7,118 nt of DNA from Serpentinimonas sp. (GCA_025458665.1 JALOSG010000137.1:1-7118); one strand, 5' to 3'; counted from the first letter of the stretch, positions 1 to 6,998 are shown. Notes: generated from the sequence alone by a model not told the origin. Numbers and translations are program-made.

Positions 1-69
<69 letters not shown>

Positions 70-74
70 AGCAA

Positions 75-977
75 TCAGAACTCCCCGGGCAGTTCGGCCG
101 CCAGCACATCCATCACCGCGCGGATGCGCTGGCTGGTGCGGATTTCGCGGTGCACGGTGAGCCAGATGGGCAGGCGTGGCAACTTCACCGGCAGCGGCAG
201 CAGTTGCACATCGGGGTCGGTGCGCAGCAGATAGCGGCCCACAAAGCCTATGCCCAGCCCGGCGCGCACCCCCTGCCAGGCGGCCACCAGGTCGTCGGTG
301 CGCAAGGGGAACTGCGCATCGGGCAACACCAGCCCCGCGTTGCGCAGGCCGTCCTGCACCTCCTGCACGCGGTCGCCGCCCACAAAGTCGTGCTGCGCCA
401 GGTCGGCAGGTTGGCGTGGCGTGCCACGGCGGCGCAGGTAGTCGCGGTGGGCGCAGGCCACCACCTGCACCTCGCCAATGCGCCGCGCCACCAGGGTGGA
501 CTGGTCGGGGCGCACCATGCGCAGGGCAATGTCGGCCTCGCGGCGCAGCAGGTTGCTCACGGCATTGCTCACCACCAGCTCCACCTGCACGTCGGGCAAC
601 TGGTTGCGCAAGCGGGCCAGCACGGGCGGCAGCAGGTAGCAGGCCACCGGCTGGCTGGCCGATAGCCGAACGCTCCCGCTCAGGCTGGTGGCGGCACCCG
701 CCAGCTGGCGCTCCAGCCCCTGCGCGGCACCTTCCATCTGGCGCGCCCACTCGGCCAGGCGCAGCGCCTCGCGGGTGGGCAGCAGGCCACGCCCGGTGCG
801 CTCGAACAGCAGCACGCCCCACTGCGCCTCCAGCTCGGCAATGTGGCGGCCCAGCGTAGGCTGGCTCACGCCGGTGGCGCGCGCGGCGCCCATGAGGCTG
901 CCGTGCTCCAGCGCCGCCAGAAAGGCAGGGAGCAGGCTCCAGTCGAACGGCGGCCTGGAAGAACGAGTTTCATTCAT
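75..977 (-). CDS. LysR-type transcriptional regulator
   Basis: This 300-residue protein has the usual length and plan of a LysR-type regulator. An N-terminal winged helix-turn-helix spans about residues 13-72, with the core pattern GSLMGAARATGVSQPTLGRH at 26-45 and the following LLFERTGRGLLPT. A linker helix follows at about 75-98, and a two-lobed LysR effector-binding domain at about 100-294 (SGSVRLSAS, ADIALRM, GVRAGLGIGFV). It should act in the cytoplasm as a ligand-responsive DNA-binding oligomer. I chose the ATG at 975-977, which places the helix-turn-helix at the usual distance from the N terminus. The frame stays open upstream to 1265, but that part runs across the neighbouring gene and has no family similarity. 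A weak AGAG lies about 10 bases upstream. The gene is divergent from the nitroreductase gene, its most likely target, and a dyad covers its own start codon, which suggests autoregulation. The effector is unknown. Confidence 0.93.
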   Translation of the reverse strand: MNETRSSRPPFDWSLLPAFLAALEHGSLMGAARATGVSQPTLGRHIAELEAQWGVLLFERTGRGLLPTREALRLAEWARQMEGAAQGLERQLAGAATSLSGSVRLSASQPVACYLLPPVLARLRNQLPDVQVELVVSNAVSNLLRREADIALRMVRPDQSTLVARRIGEVQVVACAHRDYLRRRGTPRQPADLAQHDFVGGDRVQEVQDGLRNAGLVLPDAQFPLRTDDLVAAWQGVRAGLGIGFVGRYLLRTDPDVQLLPLPVKLPRLPIWLTVHREIRTSQRIRAVMDVLAAELPGEF

Positions 978-985
978 TGTTGAAT
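972..985. promoter_or_regulatory. Dyad over the LysR start codon, candidate autoregulatory site
   Basis: The sequence ATTCA-TTGT-TGAAT is a perfect 5-bp inverted repeat with a 4-base spacer, AT-rich against very GC-rich surroundings. It covers the start codon of the LysR-type gene (975-977 on the minus strand). LysR-type regulators commonly repress their own gene from sites near their start. The dyad is short, so it could be chance. Confidence 0.3.
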
Positions 986-1007
986 AGCTCTGTGGCGGAT
1001 TTATGCA

Positions 1008-1037
1008 ATTGTGCGGTGCCAGACTGCGCCACACAAT
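1008..1037. promoter_or_regulatory. Imperfect inverted repeat in the divergent intergenic region, candidate LysR operator
   Basis: The left arm ATTGTGCGGTG (1008-1018) and right arm CGCCACACAAT (1027-1037) are complementary at 9 of 11 positions, across an 8-base spacer. The outer six bases (ATTGTG/CACAAT) pair perfectly. A further TGTGGCG at 991-997 is a perfect inverse copy of CGCCACA at 1027-1033, giving a third half-site. The repeat sits between two divergent genes, 31 bases before the nitroreductase start and 30 bases before the LysR start, where an operator would be expected. Weak promoter-like hexamers fall inside it: TTGTGC at 1009-1014, then CACAAT at 1032-1037 after 17 bases. The symmetry would give a mirror-image pair on the other strand. 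Binding by the neighbouring regulator is inference. Confidence 0.45.
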
Positions 1038-1055
1038 CCCTTCATCGCAGTCCTT

Positions 1056-1061
1056 GAAGGA
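1056..1061 (+). promoter_or_regulatory. Ribosome binding site fixing the nitroreductase start
   Basis: GAAGGA lies seven bases before the ATG at 1069. It is a good Shine-Dalgarno match and the clearest in the window. It decides the start in favour of 1069 over an upstream in-frame ATG at 1003, which lies before this site. Confidence 0.75.
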
Positions 1062-1068
1062 ACCACAC

Positions 1069-2325
1069 ATGCAACGCAGATCATTTCTCAGGCTCACCAC
1101 CGGCGGCGTGGTGGTGGCTGCCGTGGCGGGCACAGCGGGGCTCTCGGGCTGCTCCAGTGCACTGCCCGCCGAGGCCCTGGCCGCGTGGCAGCCGCCGCCA
1201 CGGCCGGCCGGCGGCACAGCCTCCACCGCCGCCACATCCGCCATCAACCCTCTGGACCCCGACACCTCCGTGCGCCGCTGGCTGCTCTCTCACGCCTTGC
1301 TGGCCCCGCACTCGCACAACCTGCAGTCGTGGCTGGTCAGCCTGGAGGCGCCGGGGCAGATCCTGCTGCATCTGGACCTGCAGCGCCTGCTGCCCGAGAC
1401 CGACCCGTTCTCCCGCCAGATGATGATGAGCCAGGGCACGTTCATCGAGCTGCTGGCCATGAGCGCCGCCGAACTGGGCCTGCACGCGCAGGTGCAGCTG
1501 TTCCCGCAAGGGGTGTTCGATGCCCAGCGCCCCGACGCCCGGCCCACTGCGCTCATCACGCTCATGCAGGCCGATGGCTCACCCGCGCAGCAGCCCGACC
1601 CGCTCTTCGCCCAGATCGTGCGGCGCCACACGCACCGTGCGCCCTACGAGATGCGGACCCCCGAGGCGGCGGCGTTGGCCTCCATCACGCAGGCGGCGCA
1701 GCGGGCGCAGCCCGGTCTGCGTTCCGGCTTTGCCGTGGCGGGCTCCGGGCCGGCGGCCGAGTCTGCGCTGGCCCAGCACCGGCAGATTGCCATGGACGCC
1801 TGGAAGGTGGAGCTGGAAACCCCGCGCACCTTGCTGGAGTCCTACCGCTGGATCCGCCTGGGGCCCAAAGAAATTGCCACCCACCGCGACGGCATCTCCA
1901 TCAACGACCCCATGGTGCGGGCGCTGGCGGCCGTGGGCCTGTTCGACCGCAGCAAGGCCTCCGCCCCCGACGATCCCGGCATCGGCGCACAGATCACCGG
2001 CTTCAACGAGGCCATTGCGGCCACGCCCGCCTTCTTCTGGATGGTGACCCAGGACAACCAGCGCACCACCCAGGTAGAGGCCGGGCGCGCCTACGTGCGC
2101 GCGCAGCTGGCGGCCACCGCGGCCGGCCTGTCCATGCACCCACTGCAGCAAGCACTGCAGGAATACCCGGAGCAACAGGCCCACTACCAGCGCATCCACC
2201 AGCTGCTGGGCGCCACGGCGCCAGGAAACACGGTGCAGATGTGGGCCCGGCTGGGCTATGCGCCGCCCACCACGCCCTCGCCCCGGCGGGGGCTGGAAGC
2301 CCACCTCATGAAGCCGCGCACCTGA
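1069..2325 (+). CDS. Tat-exported, probably lipid-anchored nitroreductase-family protein (Acg-like)
   Basis: This 418-residue protein begins with a twin-arginine signal: RRSFLRL at residues 3-9, then a hydrophobic stretch to about 25. A lipobox-like LSGC puts Cys28 as the likely lipidated residue, so the folded protein should be exported by Tat and held at the membrane. A Pro/Ala/Thr-rich linker (about 40-65) precedes a large nitroreductase-like domain. Family landmarks are APHSHNLQSW (79-88), RRHTHRAPYE (185-194), AGRAYVRAQLAATAAGLSMH (338-357) and, near the end, MWARLGYAPP followed by SPRRGLEAHL (about 391-413). This two-part fold resembles Acg-type proteins, annotated as FMN-binding oxidoreductases, whose substrates are mostly unknown. 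Tat export fits a protein that folds with its cofactor in the cytoplasm. I chose the ATG at 1069 because of the RBS and the signal peptide. It is divergent from the LysR-type gene, which probably controls it, and its stop lies nine bases from that of the c-di-GMP gene. Confidence 0.87.
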   Translation: MQRRSFLRLTTGGVVVAAVAGTAGLSGCSSALPAEALAAWQPPPRPAGGTASTAATSAINPLDPDTSVRRWLLSHALLAPHSHNLQSWLVSLEAPGQILLHLDLQRLLPETDPFSRQMMMSQGTFIELLAMSAAELGLHAQVQLFPQGVFDAQRPDARPTALITLMQADGSPAQQPDPLFAQIVRRHTHRAPYEMRTPEAAALASITQAAQRAQPGLRSGFAVAGSGPAAESALAQHRQIAMDAWKVELETPRTLLESYRWIRLGPKEIATHRDGISINDPMVRALAAVGLFDRSKASAPDDPGIGAQITGFNEAIAATPAFFWMVTQDNQRTTQVEAGRAYVRAQLAATAAGLSMHPLQQALQEYPEQQAHYQRIHQLLGATAPGNTVQMWARLGYAPPTTPSPRRGLEAHLMKPRT

Positions 2326-2334
2326 CGGGCAGCG

Positions 2335-4938
2335 TCAAGGGGCACCGGAAAGCCACCGCGCCTCCAATGCCTCCAGGGGCATGGGGCGGCTGAACAGGTA
2401 GCCCTGGTACTCGTTGCAGCCCAGTTGCTGCAGCACCGCGCGCTGTTCTTCGGTTTCCACACCCTCGGCAATGACACGCAAGTCCAGGCTCTGTCCCAGC
2501 GCGACGATGGTGCGCACAATGGCCGCGTCGTTGGGATCGGTGAGCAGATCGCGCACAAAACCCTGGTCAATTTTCAGTTTGGCCAGGGGCAGCCGCTTCA
2601 GGTAGGCCAGCGCCGAATAGCCGGTGCCAAAGTCGTCCAGCGAGAAGGTCACACCCTCGTACTGCAGCAGGCTCATCTTGGCAATCACACTGTCGATGTC
2701 GTCGAGCAGCTGGCTTTCGGTGATTTCGAGTTCCAGGCGCTGCGGGGGCGCACCGGTGGCGTGCAGGACCTCCAGCACCTCGTTCGCAAAGCCCGACTGG
2801 CGAAACTGGCGCGCGCTCACGTTGACTGCCAGCGTCCAGTGGGCCGTCTCCGGAGTGTGGGCCCAGCGCACCAGTTGCTCGCAGGCGGTCTTGAGCACCC
2901 AGCGGCCTATGGGCAGGATCAGGCCGCCGGACTCGGCCACCGGGATGAACTCGCCCGGCGAGACCAGGCCCCGCTGCGGGTGCTCCCAGCGCAACAGCGC
3001 CTCCATGCCGCGCACCCGGCCCAACTCGTCCACCTGGGGCTGATAGAACAGCCGGAACTGTTGCTGCGCCAGTGCCTCGCGAAGATCATTTTCCAGCGCG
3101 GCAAGGCTTTGCACACGGGTCTGCATCGCGGGGTCGAAGAAGCGCAGGACGTTGCGCCCTTCTGCCTTGGCGCTGGCCATGGCCATGTCGGCGAGCCTGA
3201 GCATGGTGTCCAGGGAGCCCTGTGCATCAGAGAACAGCGCAACCCCGATGCTGGCGGTACAACCGTAGGCTGCGCCCCTGAGGTCGTAAGGATTGGCCAG
3301 CACGCTCTGCAACTTGCGCGCCACCGCTTCGGCCTGCAGGGCAGCCTCCTCGCGCTTTGCCGAAAGGCCCTGCAGCATGACAACGAACTCATCGCTGCCC
3401 AGCCGCGCCACGGTATCGCCATCGCGCACAGCCTGGCTCAGCCGGAGCCCCATCTGGCGCAGCAGCTCATCGCCCTGCTCGTGGCCCAGGGTCTCGTTGA
3501 GGATCTTGAAGTCGTCGAGGTCCACGAACAGCAGGGCTCCGTCCTGTGTGCTGCGCTGGTGCAGGGCCAGCGCAGGCTGCAGCCGATCCAGCAGCTGGCG
3601 GCGGTTGGGCAGACCGGTGAGCGTATCGAAGTAAGCCAGCTGCCGGATCTCTTGCTGCGCCCTGCGGAACTCGGTCAGGTCGGTAGAGATACCGCACAAG
3701 GCATACACCTGCCCGTTGCCCGCACGCAGTGGCAGCTTGACCGACAGGAAGGTACGCACAGACCCATCGGCGCGGCTCTGGTTGGTTTCCTCTGCCGAGA
3801 CGCGCACGCCGTCCTGCAACACACGGGTGTCGTTGTGGTGGATGTTGGCCACTGTGGCGGCATCGAAGAACTGTGCATCGGTCTGGCCCACCACCTGCTC
3901 CAGCGGTTTGCCAAACAGCTCGCAGACACGCCGGTTGGCGTAGACATAACGGTGTTGCCGGTCCTTGATGTAGATGAACGCCTCCACGCTGTCGAGGATG
4001 GTGTTGAGGCGCTGTTCGCTGTCCTGCAGGTGCCGCGTCTTCTCGGCCACCTGGCGCTTGAGCAGGCCTGTGACGCCCAGCGCCAGCAACAGCAGGGTGA
4101 CCATGGCACCCAGACCCCACCACAAAGCGGCGGGTACACCGAGGCCAGCCTCGGGCTGCTGCGCGTAGCGGCGCAGTGTCTCGTGGTACACCGAGCCCCG
4201 GTCGGCCTTCCAGTCCTCCAGGTAGCGGTCTATGGTGTCGAGGAGCTCGGTATTGCGCCCCAGCCCGGTGATGTAGAACAGCTGCGCGGGCTGGAAAATG
4301 ATGGCGGTTTGCCGCAAGCCGTACACGGGCGCTTGCGCGTCGCCAAAACGGTGGTTGGCCACCACAGCATCGGCCTCGCTCTGCGCCACGCGCGCAAAGC
4401 CTTCCTCCAGCGTGGGCACCAGCACCCACTGCACAGACAGGCCAAAGCTGTCGAGCAGGTTGCGCACAAACTCCTCCTGCACAGACCCGGCCAGCACCGC
4501 CAGCCTCCGACCGTCGAGTTCCAGCAGCGAGTCGAAATTGTCATCGGGTCGGCTGTAAAGCTGGGACCAGCTGTGCAGCGAGGGTACCCGGTGGAAGCCG
4601 AACTGCGCCGCACGTTCGGGCGTGCGCGCCACGTCGGGCAGCAGGTCGATGCGCCCCTCGGCCACGCCGCGCAGGCACGCTTCCCACTCGCAGGGCACCG
4701 GCACCACGGTCCATCTCTCGCGTTCGGCCATCTCCATGAGAAGGTCGCCCAAAATGCCGCCAGGCATGCCCGTGGCCGGGTCGGTCATGATCTTGGGGCT
4801 GTTGGCGTACACACCCACGCGCACCGTCAGGTCGTTGGCCCACAAGGCACCGGGCAGCCAGCACAGCAGGCCTGCAAGCAGCAGGCCCCAGGCGCGCAGC
4901 AGGATCGGATTGACGAATAGAGAGCCCGCCGCCGCCAC
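2335..4938 (-). CDS. Membrane c-di-GMP phosphodiesterase with periplasmic solute-binding, PAS, degenerate GGDEF and EAL domains
   Basis: This is an 867-residue sensor. A signal segment covers 1-34 (ALWA before N35). A periplasmic SBP_bac_3-type domain follows at about 37-258; Arg109 in RTPERA matches the usual amino-acid-carboxylate arginine. A membrane helix lies at about 269-293, PAS at about 306-427, GGDEF at about 431-600 and EAL at about 612-857. The GGDEF signature reads GSDEF (514-518) with an RDGD I-site (505-508), so cyclase activity is doubtful. The EAL domain looks complete: EALLRW at 646-651, N706, E738, DDFGTGYS from 768, K789 and D791, E825 and Q845. The expected net activity is hydrolysis of c-di-GMP to pGpG at the inner membrane, controlled by a periplasmic ligand, with the GSDEF domain perhaps a GTP sensor. 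The only plausible start is GTG (4936-4938), one codon after the pncC stop and without a clear RBS, so coupled translation is likely. The ligand and PAS cofactor are unknown. Confidence 0.93.
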   Translation of the reverse strand: MAAAGSLFVNPILLRAWGLLLAGLLCWLPGALWANDLTVRVGVYANSPKIMTDPATGMPGGILGDLLMEMAERERWTVVPVPCEWEACLRGVAEGRIDLLPDVARTPERAAQFGFHRVPSLHSWSQLYSRPDDNFDSLLELDGRRLAVLAGSVQEEFVRNLLDSFGLSVQWVLVPTLEEGFARVAQSEADAVVANHRFGDAQAPVYGLRQTAIIFQPAQLFYITGLGRNTELLDTIDRYLEDWKADRGSVYHETLRRYAQQPEAGLGVPAALWWGLGAMVTLLLLALGVTGLLKRQVAEKTRHLQDSEQRLNTILDSVEAFIYIKDRQHRYVYANRRVCELFGKPLEQVVGQTDAQFFDAATVANIHHNDTRVLQDGVRVSAEETNQSRADGSVRTFLSVKLPLRAGNGQVYALCGISTDLTEFRRAQQEIRQLAYFDTLTGLPNRRQLLDRLQPALALHQRSTQDGALLFVDLDDFKILNETLGHEQGDELLRQMGLRLSQAVRDGDTVARLGSDEFVVMLQGLSAKREEAALQAEAVARKLQSVLANPYDLRGAAYGCTASIGVALFSDAQGSLDTMLRLADMAMASAKAEGRNVLRFFDPAMQTRVQSLAALENDLREALAQQQFRLFYQPQVDELGRVRGMEALLRWEHPQRGLVSPGEFIPVAESGGLILPIGRWVLKTACEQLVRWAHTPETAHWTLAVNVSARQFRQSGFANEVLEVLHATGAPPQRLELEITESQLLDDIDSVIAKMSLLQYEGVTFSLDDFGTGYSALAYLKRLPLAKLKIDQGFVRDLLTDPNDAAIVRTIVALGQSLDLRVIAEGVETEEQRAVLQQLGCNEYQGYLFSRPMPLEALEARWLSGAP

Positions 4939-4941
4939 GGT

Positions 4942-5442
4942 TCAGATGCGTTGCAACAGGCCCGCCAGGGCCGCGTTCACGGTAGCGTGCCGCACAGCCT
5001 GTCGGTCGCCAGGGAAGATCTGGAGCGCGGCCTCTGCACGGACTTCTCCTGCCGATGCCAGCGCCCACGCCAGCCAGACAGTGCCCACAGGCTTCTCTGG
5101 GCTCCCACCCAGGGGCCCCGCCACCCCGGTCACCGCCAGCGCGCACTGGGCGCGGGAGTGCGCCAGCGCACCACGGGCCATGGCCAGGGCGGTGGCTTCG
5201 CTCACCGCGCCATGCTCGGCAATCACTGCAGGGGGCACACCCAGCATGTCGGTCTTGGCGGCGTTGGAATAGGTCACGAAGCCGCGCTCGAACCAGTCGC
5301 TGGAGCCGCTCAGGCTGGTACAGGCTCCGGCAATCAGCCCGCCGGTGCAGCTCTCGGCGGTCGCCATGCAACGGCCCTGTTGCCGCAGCGCCTGTGCCAG
5401 CGCGCCACACAAGGCCAATGTTTCAGCAGCAAAACTCTCCAT
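4942..5442 (-). CDS. pncC: Nicotinamide-nucleotide amidase (CinA C-terminal domain type)
   Basis: The protein has 166 residues and consists of the CinA C-terminal domain alone, the usual form of stand-alone PncC. The family deamidates nicotinamide mononucleotide to nicotinic acid mononucleotide and ammonia, feeding the cytoplasmic pyridine nucleotide cycle. Landmarks are TAESCTGG (28-35), SGSSDWFERGFVTYSNAAK (45-63), GAVSEATA (78-85), VTGVAGPLGGSPEKPVG (104-120) and GDRQAVRHATVNAAL (145-159). The N-terminal molybdopterin-binding-like domain of long CinA proteins is absent, as expected for this subtype. I prefer the ATG at 5440-5442, which puts the ESCTGG motif at the usual distance from the start. 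A TTG at 5461-5463 in the same frame, just after the pgpA stop, would add seven residues. Neither has a clear RBS. It lies 24 bp after pgpA, or 3 bp if the TTG is used, and directly before the c-di-GMP gene, so it is probably co-transcribed with both. Confidence 0.92.
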   Translation of the reverse strand: MESFAAETLALCGALAQALRQQGRCMATAESCTGGLIAGACTSLSGSSDWFERGFVTYSNAAKTDMLGVPPAVIAEHGAVSEATALAMARGALAHSRAQCALAVTGVAGPLGGSPEKPVGTVWLAWALASAGEVRAEAALQIFPGDRQAVRHATVNAALAGLLQRI

Positions 5443-5466
5443 GCGTGCATTTTGCGGCAGCAACCA

Positions 5467-5994
5467 TCAGAAACGCCAGACCGCAATGACCAGCAAAGTG
5501 CAAAAAGCGGCCACCAGATCGTCGAACATGATGCCCCAGCCTCCGCGCCAGCCAAATCCTTTGAACGTGCGGTCGGCCCACGCTACCGGACCCAGCTTCA
5601 CGCTGTCGAAAAAACGGAACAGCACAAAAGCCATCAGCTGGCCCCACAACCCCATGGGGAGAGCGAGCCACAGCACCAGCCAGAAGGCCACGATCTCGTC
5701 GATGACGATGAACCCCGGGTCGGCCACGCGGGCCCTTTGGGCGGTCACGGTGCTGGCCCACCAGCCCAGCAACAGCCCCCCGGCAATCAGCGCGGCCCAG
5801 CCGCCATCGCCGGGAGCAAAAAGGCGGTCGATGACAAGGAACGCGGCCCAGCCCCAGAGTGTGCCTACGGTGCCGGGTGCGCGCGGACTGAGCCCGGAGC
5901 CGAATCCCAGTGCCACCATGTGCGAGAAACGCGCAGTCATGAAAGCCATGGTGGGGCGGGAGGGGGCGGCCTGGGGTTCGGAGTAAGGGTTCAT
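5467..5994 (-). CDS. pgpA: Phosphatidylglycerophosphatase A
   Basis: This 175-residue inner-membrane phosphatase converts phosphatidylglycerophosphate to phosphatidylglycerol, the last step of PG synthesis. All PgpA signature blocks are present: GFGSGLSPRAPGTVGTLWG at 30-48, DPGFIVIDEIVAFWL at 92-106 with the acidic pair D99/E100, and FRFFDSVKLGPVAWADR at 126-142. The block GGWGIMFDDLVAA (151-163) carries a further Asp pair. The acidic residues are expected to coordinate Mg2+. Hydrophobic segments at about 46-57, 65-82, 97-127 and 158-173 fit a small multi-pass protein. I chose the ATG at 5992-5994, 25 bases after the Nudix gene stop. The frame is open to 6102 but that stretch overlaps the Nudix gene and is not PgpA-like. 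An internal ATG 15 codons downstream is possible. Its place between the thiL/Nudix pair and pncC matches the thiL-pgpA-pncC order I recall from other betaproteobacteria, apart from the Nudix gene. Confidence 0.94.
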   Translation of the reverse strand: MNPYSEPQAAPSRPTMAFMTARFSHMVALGFGSGLSPRAPGTVGTLWGWAAFLVIDRLFAPGDGGWAALIAGGLLLGWWASTVTAQRARVADPGFIVIDEIVAFWLVLWLALPMGLWGQLMAFVLFRFFDSVKLGPVAWADRTFKGFGWRGGWGIMFDDLVAAFCTLLVIAVWRF

Positions 5995-6019
5995 GGGACG
6001 GGTCTCGGGGTACGTGGGT

Positions 6020-6997
6020 TCAGGCAAACCAGCCTGCAAACCCCTCCAGCGGCTCGAAGCGGCCTTCCTGCAGGCGCAGCCGCGTGGGGCCGGGCATGGC
6101 ACGCTCGCGCACCGGGTGATCGGGATCGCCTGGGTAACACATGTGGCGCACGCCGGCCAGGCTGAACGTGTGTGGCAACACGGTGGGCGCGGGCCGGGCA
6201 GCCGCTTCCAGCCAGGCGCTCTGCACGGTGGCGTGGCGGGCCAGTTGCGCCAGACCCATCAGCTGGGGCGGCACCAGCTCCATGCGCCCGGCCTGGTACT
6301 GCTCCATGGCATCGCGCGGACGCAGCCACAGGCTCTCGGTGCTCTCGGCGCCGGCATGGGTGTCCTCCTGAACGGTCTGGCCAGCGGGAAGGCGGGCCAG
6401 AAAAAACAGGGTATCGAAGCGGTGACGGCCGATGGCAGGTTGCAACGGCGTGATCCAGCGGGTGAAGGGCACCAGCGCGGCCGTGCACCAGCGCAGTCCG
6501 TGGGTGCGCAGCAGGCTGGGCCAGTCGGCACCGGCCAGCACCTGCGCACGCAGTATCGGCAGCATGGCAGCGGCGGGCCATTCGCCCTGCCCGTCCACGG
6601 CCAGCAGCACACCTGCTTCCTCGAACAGCTCCCGCAGCGCAGCGACTTGCCACACGGCCAGGCTGTGGGCCTCGGTCACGGGTACGGTGCCGGGTGCCGG
6701 GCCGGCTGGGGTGCCGGGGAAGATGTCCAGCATATCGGCCGACGCCGCCATGGCGTGGTCCTGCGGGTCTACCTTGCCACCAGGGAACACATGCATGCCG
6801 CCCAGCGCCGCCATGCTATCGGCGCGGCGCTGCAGCAGCACCTCCAGCTGGTGGCCTTGTGCATCGGGCGGGCCATCGCGCAGCAACAGCACGGAGGCCG
6901 AAGGGACTGGGTTGGGCACGGCAACGGGAGGGGCACCAGGCAGGGCATCGGGCTGGGCCGAAACCGTGCTGTTGCCGGAGCGGGTGCTGGTATTCAT
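6020..6997 (-). CDS. Nudix hydrolase with split Nudix box (NUDT19-like)
   Basis: The protein has 325 residues. After an Ala/Pro-rich, probably disordered N terminus (1-33), the core begins with VPSASVLLLRD. The Nudix box is split: the glycine half MHVFPGGKVDPQD lies at 68-80 and the metal-binding half RELFEEAGVLL at 122-132. About 35 extra residues lie between them, where the standard box (G-x5-E-x7-RE-x2-EE-x-G) has few. Glu123, Glu126 and Glu127 are kept for Mg2+ binding. WITP at 181-184 and RHRFDTLFFLARLP at 191-204 add to the resemblance to NUDT19-type enzymes, some of which hydrolyse CoA and acyl-CoA diphosphates. The true substrate is unknown. The ATG at 6995-6997 begins one base after the upstream stop (TGACATG), so coupled translation with the probable thiL is likely. 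No Shine-Dalgarno sequence is seen. The stop lies 25 bases before pgpA. Confidence 0.88.
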   Translation of the reverse strand: MNTSTRSGNSTVSAQPDALPGAPPVAVPNPVPSASVLLLRDGPPDAQGHQLEVLLQRRADSMAALGGMHVFPGGKVDPQDHAMAASADMLDIFPGTPAGPAPGTVPVTEAHSLAVWQVAALRELFEEAGVLLAVDGQGEWPAAAMLPILRAQVLAGADWPSLLRTHGLRWCTAALVPFTRWITPLQPAIGRHRFDTLFFLARLPAGQTVQEDTHAGAESTESLWLRPRDAMEQYQAGRMELVPPQLMGLAQLARHATVQSAWLEAAARPAPTVLPHTFSLAGVRHMCYPGDPDHPVRERAMPGPTRLRLQEGRFEPLEGFAGWFA

Positions 6998-6998
6998 G

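Noticed and set aside
1003..1068. An earlier in-frame ATG at 1003 for the nitroreductase.
   Set aside because: It precedes the strong GAAGGA site and would put 22 polar residues before the twin-arginine motif; it also lies inside the candidate operator region.
978..1265. A 96-residue N-terminal extension of the LysR-type protein.
   Set aside because: It runs across the intergenic region and the nitroreductase signal peptide, has no LysR similarity, and would put the helix-turn-helix far from the N terminus.
2323..2337. TGACG-GGCAG-CGTCA at the convergent stops, as a bidirectional terminator.
   Set aside because: Facing TGA stops always give TGA/TCA pairing, so only two extra base pairs are informative, and there is no T-run on either side. 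The 66-78 junction shows the same trivial effect (CTGA/TCAG).
1011..2393. A second plus-strand frame of about 460 codons overlapping the nitroreductase gene.
   Set aside because: Its translation is low-complexity Ala/Gly/Arg/His/Pro-rich. The overlapping frame has the RBS, the Tat signal and the family motifs.
2425..4920. An 831-codon open frame on the plus strand, opposite the c-di-GMP gene.
   Set aside because: It lies antisense to a gene with five recognisable domains, and its translation is rich in His, Gln and Ala with no family motif. Long antisense frames are common in high-GC DNA.
5443..5463. A TTG start for pncC that adds seven residues.
   Set aside because: The family N terminus fits the ATG at 5440-5442 better, and the TTG has no ribosome binding site. 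It remains possible through coupling to the pgpA stop.
5995..6102. A longer pgpA frame beginning inside the Nudix gene.
   Set aside because: The added 36 residues are the Nudix C-terminal region in another frame and do not resemble PgpA N termini.
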